Assembly: GCF_009765985.1 (NCBI RefSeq)
Contig: NZ_LMUM01000027.1
Coordinates: forward strand, 17,049-81,048
Length of the DNA: 64,000 nt
Source: Acidobacterium sp. S8
Lineage (GTDB): Bacteria; Acidobacteriota; Terriglobia; Terriglobales; Acidobacteriaceae
Reading direction: 5' to 3'
Shown: in pieces, positions 54,264 through 63,635 of the stretch
Layout of the letters: every line of letters starts with the position of its first letter
How positions within the stretch are numbered: the stretch's first letter is position 1
Notes under the pieces: generated by a model
The model's input: only the letters and a program-made list of their open reading frames with translations
Told to the model about the DNA's origin: nothing
The model's database searches: none
Made by a program: the position numbers and the translations under genes

Positions 54264-57200
54264 ATGTTTAAAGAACAGCAGTACGGCTTCCGACAAATGC
54301 TCACACAGAAACTACACGAGGAATTAATCGGACCTACCAATCCCGAGTCGGCCGAGATTATCGAAACCGCTCCTTTGACTCGCTATTTGGTTGGGATGCT
54401 GTATCCAGTTAGTGGAGATACCCCAACTGCAGAAGACAACACCGGTGCGGAATCCATTGGTGATAACGAAGAGATCGGCGCTATTGAAGACACGCCGGTC
54501 GCAATGGCAAATCTTCGATACCCTTCGTCGGCAGGGATCACGTTTGCAGTGGACATAGGTGTGTGCCAGAGGATCGCCGTATCTGTCTCAGCTGCCGTGT
54601 ACCGCGAACTCGAAGAGGCTCATGGCACAGCAGAAAGTCAATGGCAGAGAGTTCCGCTGAGTTTGGTGCCTCTCACAATAAACGTGGCGGAGCCGCAAAG
54701 AGGAAAGAAGGAAGTACTAACGGATGGGCTTCAGTTGTACTACCGTGTCCGCGTGTCGGCGACTGAGTCAATAGCCGCCGTGACACTTGTGCTTATGAAT
54801 TTCAAGACAGGAAAGGGAACGAAGCGAGATGCGGATGCATTTTTCCAAGTGGGCTTAGTCGCGCGGGCAGCAGAAGACGGTGCGTCAGCGTTTGTCGAGC
54901 GACCGCGTACAGCCGACGTCTCCGGAGACGAAGACCTAGATTCGTACAAACTTCTCTACCGGAAAGCGGTAAGCTTTGGCGTTGGCCATGGATGCTCGGT
55001 CAACTGGACGATAGACCCACACGATCCCAACCGAGCGATTGAGCTTCGAACCGATTTTGCGCCCCAATGTGATCTGTTGCTCACGGACAGCAACGAAACA
55101 CCATGGGACGCGCTTGACATGGAGCTGCTTTGCAGTGCCCCCAAAGTCCAAGTGCTCGAAGCTCTGCGCAAGATGTCTTCGGACTACATTGCATGGGTAG
55201 GAACACAACATTCGCGAGTGGAAACAGAATTGTCTTCTGATCTTTATCGGACAGCTCGCGAACACCTAGAGGCTTGTTCCGAGGCCGCTAACCGTATGAA
55301 CGGCGGAATCGCAACGCTGGAATCAAACTCGGCGGCGTGGGAAGCGTTTCGCTTAGCCAACCAGGCAATGCTCGACCAGCGGAGGAGAACTATATGGTTG
55401 AAGAGTCAGAATCGCGCCACTACGCCTGGCCACGAAAAAGCATATTGGCGACCGTTCCAGCTTGCATTTCTCTTGCTTTGTCTTCGCGGAGTAGTAGATC
55501 CTTCCGCCGTCACGGAGGGAGGTGCTAAGGAACGCGAACTCGTCGATCTGATCTGGTTTCCGACCGGCGGCGGAAAGACAGAAGCGTACCTGGGTCTTGT
55601 CGCCTTCGTGATCTTTCATCGTCGCCTCCGCGACGGTAAGACCGGAGGTGGCGCTACAGTGCTCATGCGATACACCCTACGTCTGTTGACCATTCAGCAG
55701 TTCGAACGAGCAGCATTGCTCATGGCCTGTTGTGAAAGACTGAGGCTAAGCAGGAAAGACCTGGGTGAGGAAATGTACATTGGCCTTTGGGTGGGGCAAG
55801 GTTCAACTCCGAACAATCTCCAAGATGCCAAGGAAGCACTCGTAATCCTTAATCGGGGCGGTGAAGTTCCCAAGATGAACCCGCAACAGCTAGATAGCTG
55901 TATCTGGTGCGGAACTCCATTAACAGTTCGTCAATACAGAATCGAAGAAAGACCGCGGAAGCGACTGGTGGTGAGCTGTTCTAACCCCAGCTGTGAGTTT
56001 AAACACGGCCTTCCGGTTTATCTAGTTGATGAGGATATTTATAACCACCGACCCGCGATGTTAATTGCGACAGCAGACAAATTTGCGGCGCTGCCTTGGA
56101 ATGAAACAGTCTCTTCACTATTCAACTTTCAAACGGCGAATAAGCCCCCTGAACTTATTATCCAGGATGAACTTCACCTCATTTCGGGACCGCTCGGCAC
56201 CTTAGCCGGTTTATATGAAACTGCAGTCGATGAACTCTGCTCTTATCGAGCGCCGAACGGAACTATAGTGCGCCCGAAAGTCGTGGCATCCACGGCGACC
56301 ATTCGGCGTTCCAGATCGCAAAACAAAGCCCTCTTTGCTCGCGATTCCCGCCAGTTCCCTCCGCCAGGTCTAGATGCGAGTGACTCCTTTTTTGCCGAGG
56401 AACGCACCAGAGAAAAGAAAGCGAGCCGTCTTTATTTAGGGCTTATGGCACCTGCGAGCAGTCACTCAACCCTGATGATTCGCGTCTATGCTTGCCTATT
56501 GCAGGCCTTGGGCGAGGCTGCCGACGACAAAACATTTCCGACTGAAGTTTTGGACCCGTACTGGACCTTGGTCGGTTACTTCAACAGCTTGCGAGTGCTC
56601 GGAGGTGCTCGCATGCAGGTGCAGGATGACGTTGACGGCTATATGAAGGTGATCGCCGGACGGAACGAAACACGGCAGCGCGAACTCGCCGACGAACCAA
56701 TTGAGCTCACGAGCCGAAGGCCTTCGAGTGAAATGAAGCCCTCGCTCAAAATGATGTCGACGCGCTGCGACAACCCCCGGTGTCCGGACGTGGTCATTGC
56801 TACAAACATGATTTCGGTTGGCGTGGATATCGATCGGCTTGGATTAATGGTCATTATGGGCCAACCGCAAGGTACATCTGAGTATATTCAAGCTTCTAGC
56901 CGCGTTGGCCGCCAGCACCCAGGACTCGTTGTGACCCTCTTCAACAGTGCGAGAACGCGCGACCGATCCCATTACGAATCATTTCCAACATATCACTCAG
57001 CGTTATATCGACGAGTGGAGTCGAGCAGCATTACGCCTTTTTCAACGCGCGCTCGCGACCGTGGACTGCATGCCGTGATCGTTTCGCTTCTGCGGCATAC
57101 TGTCACTCAGCTCGCCTCAAATCCGGACGCTCAGAACATAGAACAGCACAAGGCTGACATTGAAGCGGTCAAGGCAATCATCCTCACCCGCATCGAGACC

Positions 57201-57425
57201 GTGTGCTCAGAGGAGAGGGCGGCGTCTTCAAAGCACGTGGACGACATCATCTCAATGTGGAAGAGATTGGCATCACAGTCGGGCCTCACCTATCAAGCCC
57301 GCAAGAACAACAATTACTTGCTCGTCCAGGCTGCACCAGGACAGCAAGACTCCGATCTTCATATTCCCACATTGAATAGTTTAAGAGACGTTGATAGTAC
57401 GTCCGATCTTTACCTGGAGCGGTGA
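54264..57425 (+). CDS. drmA: DrmA-like DISARM helicase
   Basis: A 1053-residue SF2 helicase of the DISARM DrmA type. Walker A is WFPTGGGKTEAYL (T434 to T439), the DEAD-box equivalent is DELH at 635-638 in QDELHLISGPLGTLAGL, motif III is ASTAT at 675-679, and motif VI is SSRVGR at 878-883. A four-cysteine zinc segment (CIWCGTPL and CSNPSCEF) sits between the helicase lobes. DrmA is the DISARM core ATPase and in known systems forms a complex with DrmB that loads on DNA ends or unmethylated phage DNA. It starts 9 bases after the UvrD-like stop and overlaps the drmB start. Confidence 0.88.
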   Translation: MFKEQQYGFRQMLTQKLHEELIGPTNPESAEIIETAPLTRYLVGMLYPVSGDTPTAEDNTGAESIGDNEEIGAIEDTPVAMANLRYPSSAGITFAVDIGVCQRIAVSVSAAVYRELEEAHGTAESQWQRVPLSLVPLTINVAEPQRGKKEVLTDGLQLYYRVRVSATESIAAVTLVLMNFKTGKGTKRDADAFFQVGLVARAAEDGASAFVERPRTADVSGDEDLDSYKLLYRKAVSFGVGHGCSVNWTIDPHDPNRAIELRTDFAPQCDLLLTDSNETPWDALDMELLCSAPKVQVLEALRKMSSDYIAWVGTQHSRVETELSSDLYRTAREHLEACSEAANRMNGGIATLESNSAAWEAFRLANQAMLDQRRRTIWLKSQNRATTPGHEKAYWRPFQLAFLLLCLRGVVDPSAVTEGGAKERELVDLIWFPTGGGKTEAYLGLVAFVIFHRRLRDGKTGGGATVLMRYTLRLLTIQQFERAALLMACCERLRLSRKDLGEEMYIGLWVGQGSTPNNLQDAKEALVILNRGGEVPKMNPQQLDSCIWCGTPLTVRQYRIEERPRKRLVVSCSNPSCEFKHGLPVYLVDEDIYNHRPAMLIATADKFAALPWNETVSSLFNFQTANKPPELIIQDELHLISGPLGTLAGLYETAVDELCSYRAPNGTIVRPKVVASTATIRRSRSQNKALFARDSRQFPPPGLDASDSFFAEERTREKKASRLYLGLMAPASSHSTLMIRVYACLLQALGEAADDKTFPTEVLDPYWTLVGYFNSLRVLGGARMQVQDDVDGYMKVIAGRNETRQRELADEPIELTSRRPSSEMKPSLKMMSTRCDNPRCPDVVIATNMISVGVDIDRLGLMVIMGQPQGTSEYIQASSRVGRQHPGLVVTLFNSARTRDRSHYESFPTYHSALYRRVESSSITPFSTRARDRGLHAVIVSLLRHTVTQLASNPDAQNIEQHKADIEAVKAIILTRIETVCSEERAASSKHVDDIISMWKRLASQSGLTYQARKNNNYLLVQAAPGQQDSDLHIPTLNSLRDVDSTSDLYLER

Positions 57426-59122
57426 TGAAGAAGATAGCCAGTGTCCGACGCACGCAGCTGATCTCGACCTACGGAGTTGGAGCGCTTGTCGCAGCCGAGG
57501 AGGCTTCCTACATGGTGAAGGGCCTCAACGATTGGAAAGTCGCACCGGACCCGACGTTGCACGAGCCTCGGCTTGAGGACAAATTACACGTCGATGGCTT
57601 CTACGACCCACCATCGGTTGGCAAGGGCCACGATATTCCCGCTGTGCGCTTTCCTATGATGTACTCTTGCCCCGAGTGCAATCGGTTGGCAACCCACGGC
57701 GAGTTTGGCGATAGCCACGAGAATGTCTGCCCCAAGTGTCGCAAGGGGTTAGTGCCATCGCGGTTCGTTGTCGCGTGTAAGGCGGGACACGTAGATGATT
57801 TCCCTTTCATGTTCTGGGTCCATGGAGCATCGGCTGGCCCGGGGGAACACAAGCTCGCACTTAAGACTCTCGGAAGGTCTGGAGGATTGGACGATCTGGA
57901 GGTATCGTGCAGCTGCAATCGCAGGCCGCCTAGGACTATGCGAGGGGCCTTTGCTAAAGGCGCCCTCAGGGGGTTCCAGTGCGGTGGTCGCAGACCTTGG
58001 TTGTCGGATTCAGAGCACAATTGCGCGCAGGAGCCACGCACTCTGCAACGTGGTGCCTCCAACGTGTGGTTTCCGAACACCGACTCCAGCATCTCCATAC
58101 CACCCTGGTCTGAAGCTGCGAGTGACTTGGTTAATCGTTACTGGAGCTCGCTACAGCACGTGCCAGAATTTGCTTTGAGAGGAACCCTCCAAGGCATGCT
58201 TGCCACAAACGGCCTGGCGACCGATATCGAAGAGTTAGCCGCTCTAATCGCACTTCGGAAGGGCGGAGGTCAGGCCACACAAGGGGAGGATCTCAGACAG
58301 GAGGAGTACGACGCAATCCTGCGCGGAGCCGAAGAAAAGTCGCGCGATGATCTCTTTGTTTGTACTGCTTCAGAGCCTCCCAGAGAGTTCGCCTCTTGGA
58401 TAGACATAGTACGTCGCGTCGAAAGACTTCGAGAGGTCCGGGCACTCGTCGGGTTCACTCGGCTGTATCCACAGGCTGACGAAGAACAGCCAATCGAAGC
58501 TCCACTATTTGTACGAGACCCACGATGGCGACCTGCGATTGAGGTGCGTGGTGAAGGAGTTTTCTTTCGCGTAAACGAACAGAGACTGCTTTCTTGGGAA
58601 CAATCTGACGTTGTGAAACGCCGAACTAGCAAGTTGAGGTCAAACTTTTCCGGCGAGATGCTCGGCAGGATTGTAGATAGAAATGGCATAACGCCGCGCC
58701 TTCTTCTCATCCACACTTTCGCCCATATGCTGCTAAATCAGTGGGCTCTAGACAGCGGATATCCAGCCTCTTCATTGCGGGAACGAATATACAGTTCCGA
58801 ACGCATGGCAGGCTTTATGATTTATACCGCATCCAGTGATTCCGCCGGCAGTCTAGGCGGGGTCGTGGCGCAGGCTCATCCAGATCGGCTTAGAGAGAGC
58901 TTGCGAGGAACACTTCTTCGCGGCCAATGGTGTTCAGCGGACCCACTCTGCATTGAAGCAGATTCTCAAGGTACCAACAACGTCAACTTGGCCGCGTGTC
59001 ATTCTTGCGTGTTGCTGCCGGAAGTGTCTTGTGAACAGATGAATTGTTTTCTTGACCGAGCACTTGTCGTCGGCACCCCTGAAGAACCGGAACTTGGTTT
59101 CTTCAACGGTGTAGAGGAATAG
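57422..59122 (+). CDS. drmB: DrmB-like DUF1998 protein
   Basis: A 566-residue partner of DrmA. The N-terminus has RRTQLISTYGVGALV, then CPECNRL and CPKCRKG (zinc ribbon), and ACKAGHVDDFPFMFWVHG, a DrmB hallmark. The C-terminal DUF1998 part has LLLIHTFAHMLLNQWALDSG, GFMIYTASSDSAGSLGG and the cysteine cluster AACHSCVLLPEVSCEQMNCF followed by LDRALVV. GTG 57422 and ATG 57425 are both possible; the latter overlaps the drmA stop as TGATG. The motif set is convincing for DISARM DrmB. Confidence 0.9.
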   Translation: MMKKIASVRRTQLISTYGVGALVAAEEASYMVKGLNDWKVAPDPTLHEPRLEDKLHVDGFYDPPSVGKGHDIPAVRFPMMYSCPECNRLATHGEFGDSHENVCPKCRKGLVPSRFVVACKAGHVDDFPFMFWVHGASAGPGEHKLALKTLGRSGGLDDLEVSCSCNRRPPRTMRGAFAKGALRGFQCGGRRPWLSDSEHNCAQEPRTLQRGASNVWFPNTDSSISIPPWSEAASDLVNRYWSSLQHVPEFALRGTLQGMLATNGLATDIEELAALIALRKGGGQATQGEDLRQEEYDAILRGAEEKSRDDLFVCTASEPPREFASWIDIVRRVERLREVRALVGFTRLYPQADEEQPIEAPLFVRDPRWRPAIEVRGEGVFFRVNEQRLLSWEQSDVVKRRTSKLRSNFSGEMLGRIVDRNGITPRLLLIHTFAHMLLNQWALDSGYPASSLRERIYSSERMAGFMIYTASSDSAGSLGGVVAQAHPDRLRESLRGTLLRGQWCSADPLCIEADSQGTNNVNLAACHSCVLLPEVSCEQMNCFLDRALVVGTPEEPELGFFNGVEE

Positions 59123-59125
59123 CTT

Positions 59126-60841
59126 GTGGCCAACATGATTCCGCAGACAGTTTCCGCTGAGACCAGGAGCAATGCGGAGCGCACGATCTTCCGTTTGTTC
59201 CAAACGAACCTATCTGCAAACTGGACCGCACTACATTCACTTGGCATCGCCTCACATCGCATCAAGCCTTGGGCGGAGATCGACTTCGTCTTGATTGGTC
59301 CGCCAGGTGTGTTTTGCATCGAGATTAAAGGCGGCCGAGTGCGCCGAGAGAATGGGGAGTGGATATTCACCAACGCACGAGGAGAAGAAACCCGGAAGCA
59401 CGAGGGTCCATTCGACCAAGTTGGGGGCGCATCTGCCGCACTCTCTAATTTTCTTCGACTTGGCGAAGTTGGCTTCAGGGGTCTGATGGGAAAAGGAGTC
59501 ATGTTTCCGGACATTGAATTTGCATTGACTGGTCCGGACATCGACTTAGACATCGTGTACGACCTTCACGACGTGAGTCATAGCATTAACCGGTTCCTTG
59601 AGCGGATCATCAATAAGGCCGCCGAGCGGCACCCACCAACCGAGGTGACCCTGAATGAAAGTCGCCGACGGGAGATTGTTGATGCGCTTCGGGGAGACTT
59701 CGATTTTCGACCGTCACTCCGACACACAGCACAAAACGTCAATCAAGATCTCCTCGCTCTAACAACGGAACAATACCGAATTCTCGACGCAATGGGAGAG
59801 AATGATCGACTCCTCATCAGAGGATCTGCTGGTACGGGTAAAACACTGCTGGCAGTCGAGGAGGCGCGCCGCGCATCGGCCAATGGCCGTCGCGTACTGG
59901 TGTGTTGCTTCAGCCGAAATCTTGCCGATTTTCTTACCGGGCTGCTGTCTTCCCATCCCACAGTTCGTGTGGATAGCTTCCACCGCTTGATGGCCAGGTT
60001 TGTCCATCAGGCTGACCTTGCGCACCGTTTGCCGAAAACCGCGGATACCTATTTCTACGAGGTCGCTCTGCCGGACCTCTGCTTCGAAGCGATGGCCAAT
60101 GGTCCCTCGTTTGAACCGTTCGATACATTAATTGTTGATGAAGGCCAGGACTTGATGCTTGATCGGTACTGGGATGTGTTCGACGCTCTGACCGTGGGAG
60201 GTATCTCCCACGGTCAGGTTCGCGTTTTTTACGATCCCAGGCAGAACCTCTTTTGCGGAAGGAAGGGCACTATTGCGCTCAGACTCAAGAACTCATTTCC
60301 GGCCAAATATGAGCTTTCAGTTAATTGCCGCAATACACAGCCGACGAGTATTGGTGGAACGCTCGTTTGCGGTCACACGCTCGGTGTCACCGCAAAAGCT
60401 GACGGACCTGAAAGCGTAATGGAATTCTTTCTGGATGTACGAGATCAGCGACGCAGGATCAGGAGACTACTCTCTCGTCTCCTGTCCGAGTCCGTCAATC
60501 CGGAACAGATTGCGATCCTTTCAAGAAAGCAAAGAGCGGGCTCTGGTGTGGCTGTATTCGAAGACTGCCCGGCTCCAATAGAAGATATTACCGAAGGTGG
60601 GCGACCCTCGAAAGGACATATCTCGTTCTGCACTGTCGCAGGCTTTAAGGGACTTGAGGCCGACTTTATATTATTGATTGACGTTGACAGTTTGAACGAT
60701 CCCGAACAGCAATCGATCCTTTATGTGGCCGTGACGCGTCCGAGAGTGTTGCTGGCAGCGTTTCTCTCTGAGGCCGTGCGGACTGACTTCGAGAGGAATG
60801 CCCGTCAATTTGGAAGCTCGATCATAGAAAAAACCGAATGA
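59126..60841 (+). CDS. NERD-nuclease / SF1 helicase fusion
   Basis: A 571-residue protein. The N-terminus is a NERD domain of the PD-(D/E)XK superfamily: EIDFVLIGPPGVFCIEIKGG with D53, E66 and K68 as the triad. The rest is an SF1 helicase: Walker A GSAGTGKT at 233-240, DEGQD (motif II), QVRVFYDPRQNLF, and the late motifs AGFKGLEADFILLID and LYVAVTRPRVLLAAFL. It follows drmB by 3 bases, so it belongs to the operon. Fusion of a nuclease-type fold with a translocase suggests that this is the cutting or unwinding effector. It takes the place that DrmC holds in DISARM. Confidence 0.88.
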   Translation: MANMIPQTVSAETRSNAERTIFRLFQTNLSANWTALHSLGIASHRIKPWAEIDFVLIGPPGVFCIEIKGGRVRRENGEWIFTNARGEETRKHEGPFDQVGGASAALSNFLRLGEVGFRGLMGKGVMFPDIEFALTGPDIDLDIVYDLHDVSHSINRFLERIINKAAERHPPTEVTLNESRRREIVDALRGDFDFRPSLRHTAQNVNQDLLALTTEQYRILDAMGENDRLLIRGSAGTGKTLLAVEEARRASANGRRVLVCCFSRNLADFLTGLLSSHPTVRVDSFHRLMARFVHQADLAHRLPKTADTYFYEVALPDLCFEAMANGPSFEPFDTLIVDEGQDLMLDRYWDVFDALTVGGISHGQVRVFYDPRQNLFCGRKGTIALRLKNSFPAKYELSVNCRNTQPTSIGGTLVCGHTLGVTAKADGPESVMEFFLDVRDQRRRIRRLLSRLLSESVNPEQIAILSRKQRAGSGVAVFEDCPAPIEDITEGGRPSKGHISFCTVAGFKGLEADFILLIDVDSLNDPEQQSILYVAVTRPRVLLAAFLSEAVRTDFERNARQFGSSIIEKTE

Positions 60842-61004
60842 GAATTCTTGCTCGACCCTGCTATCTTATGTCTTCTTAAGAGCTCGATTGTCCGCATGGA
60901 ACTGAAGACGAGGCCTACTGGTGGGTACAGCCCGTCGGGTGGGCAAGACTTGGCGCTCTCGCCAAATGCGAGAGCAACTTTCAGGGTGGGAAGACGGGCG
61001 AAAC

Positions 61005-61034
61005 GAAAAAATGGACCCGCCCGAGGGCAGGTCC
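61005..61034 (-). terminator. Strong intrinsic terminator of parB
   Basis: On the minus strand the stem GGACCTGCCC pairs with GGGCGGGTCC around TC (or a CTCG tetraloop), then TTTTTT follows. It lies just after the parB stop at 61051. Read on the other strand it would also halt the defence operon, but without a U run. Confidence 0.85.
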
Positions 61035-61050
61035 AAAGATTCACGATCTA

Positions 61051-62640
61051 TCACGCGGCTCGCTTTGCCTTCGCCGCTGGTTTCGGCTCCGGTTTTGTGG
61101 CTTTCTTCGCCTTCTCCTTCGCGGCGAACTCCTGCTTGACCTTTAGCGCCACGGTGTCCGTATCAACGCCGTATGCCTGGGCCGCTGCGCGAAGAACTTT
61201 GCCTCCGTCTGACTGCGATCTGGCGGACAGCAGAATCACAGCCTCTACAATCAGCTTGCCGATTGTGCACTCGTCGGCCTTGTGGACAAAGGCTGCTAGC
61301 AGCTTGGCGACCGATTCGCCTTCCTTCGCCTTGATGGTCCGGTTTCGTGCGACCATCTCAAGCCGCTTTTCGTCAAGCAGAGGAAGCAACTGTTCGGCCA
61401 TGAAGAGAAGATCACGCTTCATGAGTCGTACGGGGACGGCGGCCACGATGAATTGCAGCACTCGGATTCCTGTTGCATTTGCCAATGCCTCCTCGCGGCG
61501 GCGCTTCTCCTGCTCGGCTTTGAAGCCTACATCCGCCTTTGGCGTCTGCTTCTTGGGATGATGTACGGAGCAGGTTGGTTCGGTGCAAACCTTCCTCAGT
61601 TTGCCCTTGTCGATCCCATCCGACACGATGGCCTCGGTCGTGTATTTGCACGTTTTGAACTCGGGCCACTTCGCCTTCTCCGGCGTATCAGGCTTCTCCT
61701 CCCGGATTTCGACGTACTTGTTGCGCGGTATGGTCTTTTCGCCTTCCGGCTGCTGCTTGTATGCTGTGCTGATCTGGACAAGCTCTGGCTTGGCTGCGAC
61801 CTTCGCCTTTACGTGCGCGTCCAGCTTGGCGGCATAGCAATTCGGGTCGGTGCAAGCGTCGGAATTCGCGCTCACATCGGCAAAGAGCAGTTTGTTGTGT
61901 CCGGTGCGCTTGGGACACTCGACACAGCTTCCGGCAGCGGGGACAAGTTGCGGGTCGCGTTTGTTGAAAGGCGCCTGCTTCAAGAGCAAAAGGACGTTGT
62001 GTTCTATCCACTGTTGCAGGTGTCGAACCGGGAGAAGGATGCGCTTTGCCTTGGCTCCGGCTCCGTTCCACTCCTCTCGGAAGCAATTGGCGAGTGCCTG
62101 TTCTTGTTGCGCGGGCTGCAACTTCGCGAGTAATAAGGAATGGCCTACTCCGATTTCCTCGGCATAGAACGCCTCGACCACTGGCGCGGCAAGCTCGGTC
62201 AGGCGAACTCTGGCGGCGCAATATGCAGGGCTCTTTCCGACCTTCGCGGCGATCTGCTCGATGCTGTACTTCGGGTCTTCCAAGTTGAGCAGGGCTTTAA
62301 AACCTTGCGCCTCCTCCAGCGGGTGAACGTCGCGGCGTTGCAGGTTTTCAATTAGCTGTGCCTCCAATGCCTCGGTGTCGGTGAGGTTGACGATGCGGAC
62401 CGGAACGGTGGGCGCTTCGGCCATCTGCGCCGCGCGGTAACGTCTGGCTCCAGCGATAATCTCGAAGCTCTGATCGGTGAGAGGCCGCACAAGCAAGGGA
62501 GAGAGAACGCCTTGGCTGCGGATGCTCTCGGCCAGCTCCTTGAGGGCGGAATCCTCAAAGATGCGGCGCGGGTTGGTGGCGGACTCGGTGAGGACGGCGA
62601 GGGGAAGGTTGCGGTATTCAGTCGCGGTATTCGTGTTCAT
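61051..62640 (-). CDS. ParB/RepB/Spo0J-type protein
   Basis: A 529-residue protein. The ParB N-terminal domain is clear: IRSQGVLSPLLVRPL, then EIIAGARRYRAAQMA (the GxRRyrA CTP-binding motif) and ENLQRRDVHPLEEAQGF. A helix-turn-helix follows (YSIEQIAAKVGKSPAYCAARV). The C-terminal half has a cysteine-rich segment (SCVECPKRT, ACTDPNCYAA) and a lysine- and alanine-rich tail. No ParA is adjacent. This long orphan form is typical of plasmid-like or integrative elements. AAAGGAGA precedes the ATG at 62640. A strong terminator follows. Confidence 0.9.
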   Translation of the reverse strand: MNTNTATEYRNLPLAVLTESATNPRRIFEDSALKELAESIRSQGVLSPLLVRPLTDQSFEIIAGARRYRAAQMAEAPTVPVRIVNLTDTEALEAQLIENLQRRDVHPLEEAQGFKALLNLEDPKYSIEQIAAKVGKSPAYCAARVRLTELAAPVVEAFYAEEIGVGHSLLLAKLQPAQQEQALANCFREEWNGAGAKAKRILLPVRHLQQWIEHNVLLLLKQAPFNKRDPQLVPAAGSCVECPKRTGHNKLLFADVSANSDACTDPNCYAAKLDAHVKAKVAAKPELVQISTAYKQQPEGEKTIPRNKYVEIREEKPDTPEKAKWPEFKTCKYTTEAIVSDGIDKGKLRKVCTEPTCSVHHPKKQTPKADVGFKAEQEKRRREEALANATGIRVLQFIVAAVPVRLMKRDLLFMAEQLLPLLDEKRLEMVARNRTIKAKEGESVAKLLAAFVHKADECTIGKLIVEAVILLSARSQSDGGKVLRAAAQAYGVDTDTVALKVKQEFAAKEKAKKATKPEPKPAAKAKRAA

Positions 62641-62720
62641 GGGTTGCTCTCCTTTGAGCGGTTGGGCGTGCGGGGAGTTGAGCGGACGGCGCGGGCCGTC
62701 CGCATCTTCAAAGTCTTGGG

Positions 62721-63635
62721 TTAGCTGGCTTGCGCCAGTTCTGGCTCTTGCTCTTCGGCTGTTTCCGCTGCGGTGTTTTCGATTGCGGAGAGAATGAGGG
62801 CAGAAGTCTTCTGAATCACTTCCAAGCTCTCGGTGAGCAAGGCCGCGTTGCCGTGGTACAGGTGGATGTAATCCGCCGATGCCCTGCCGGTGCGAAGACC
62901 GATGGTCTTTCCGACCACAAAGGCAACTGCCTCGGCTTCGGTTTCCCGTACGGTCTTGGTGGTCGCGGTGCGCCGTTCGGCCTTGTGCAACATCTCGTGC
63001 GCCAGTTCATGCACAAGGGTTGAGAACTCTTCGGCGGAAGACTGGCCGGGCAGCAAGGCGATCTTGCCTCCGTAGCTCATGCCAAGGGCTGGAGCAATGC
63101 TCTCTTTGAACTCCAGCGCGATCCTCTGAGCAATGACAAAATCCACAAGCCGGTCGCGGTACTCTCCGGCGCTGCCGGAGACGCGCTCGGAGAATTCGGG
63201 AAGCTCCTTGCCTTCGGTCTGGCTCACATCGAAGACATAGGCGGAACGGAATCCAACCAAAACGGCATGATTTTGCGTGCGGATGTCCTTCTCTGCTTCC
63301 TCGTTCTTCTTCCGGCGAATCCCGATAACAGGAGCGAGAATGCGGATGCCGCGCTCTCCCTTCTTGACCTTGCGGCCAAGCTGGTTCCACGCATACAGGC
63401 CAGCAACGCGGGTTGCGTCCGGTTTCTGCCGTGCAATCTCCAGAATGTTGCCAAAGCTGTAATTGTGAAACCTTCCCATTGCGGTGAGGTACGCGGTCAG
63501 GGCTTCGGAGTGTCCCTGCTCCAACTGCTCAATGAGGGATTGCACATTAGCCGCGATTACTTCTTTCGCGGTCTGCTTCTGCTGCTTGTTGGTGTTTGCG
63601 GTGGACTGGTTGACGGCTGCGGCTGTGGTGTTCAT
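62721..63635 (-). CDS. ArdC-like antirestriction protein
   Basis: A 304-residue protein of the ArdC/DUF1738 type. The N-terminal part is the ssDNA-binding domain (FHNYSFGNILEIARQKPDAT, then WNQLGRKVKKGERGIRILAP). The C-terminal zincin-like part has VHELAHEMLH, an intact HExxH, and a downstream EAEAVAF. ArdC proteins protect incoming single-stranded DNA during conjugation. I start at ATG 63635, with AAGGAGG before it; a frame reaching 63821 runs through low-complexity sequence. It lies upstream of parB on the same strand, 80 bp apart, and the two leaders are alike. Confidence 0.88.
   Translation of the reverse strand: MNTTAAAVNQSTANTNKQQKQTAKEVIAANVQSLIEQLEQGHSEALTAYLTAMGRFHNYSFGNILEIARQKPDATRVAGLYAWNQLGRKVKKGERGIRILAPVIGIRRKKNEEAEKDIRTQNHAVLVGFRSAYVFDVSQTEGKELPEFSERVSGSAGEYRDRLVDFVIAQRIALEFKESIAPALGMSYGGKIALLPGQSSAEEFSTLVHELAHEMLHKAERRTATTKTVRETEAEAVAFVVGKTIGLRTGRASADYIHLYHGNAALLTESLEVIQKTSALILSAIENTAAETAEEQEPELAQAS

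Noticed and set aside
54264..59122. Classical class 1 or class 2 DISARM system
   Set aside because: drmA and drmB are present, but no drmC, drmD, drmE or DNA methyltransferase is visible in the window.
61453..62133. 226-residue plus-strand frame
   Set aside because: Antisense of parB, Leu/Arg-rich with no domain.
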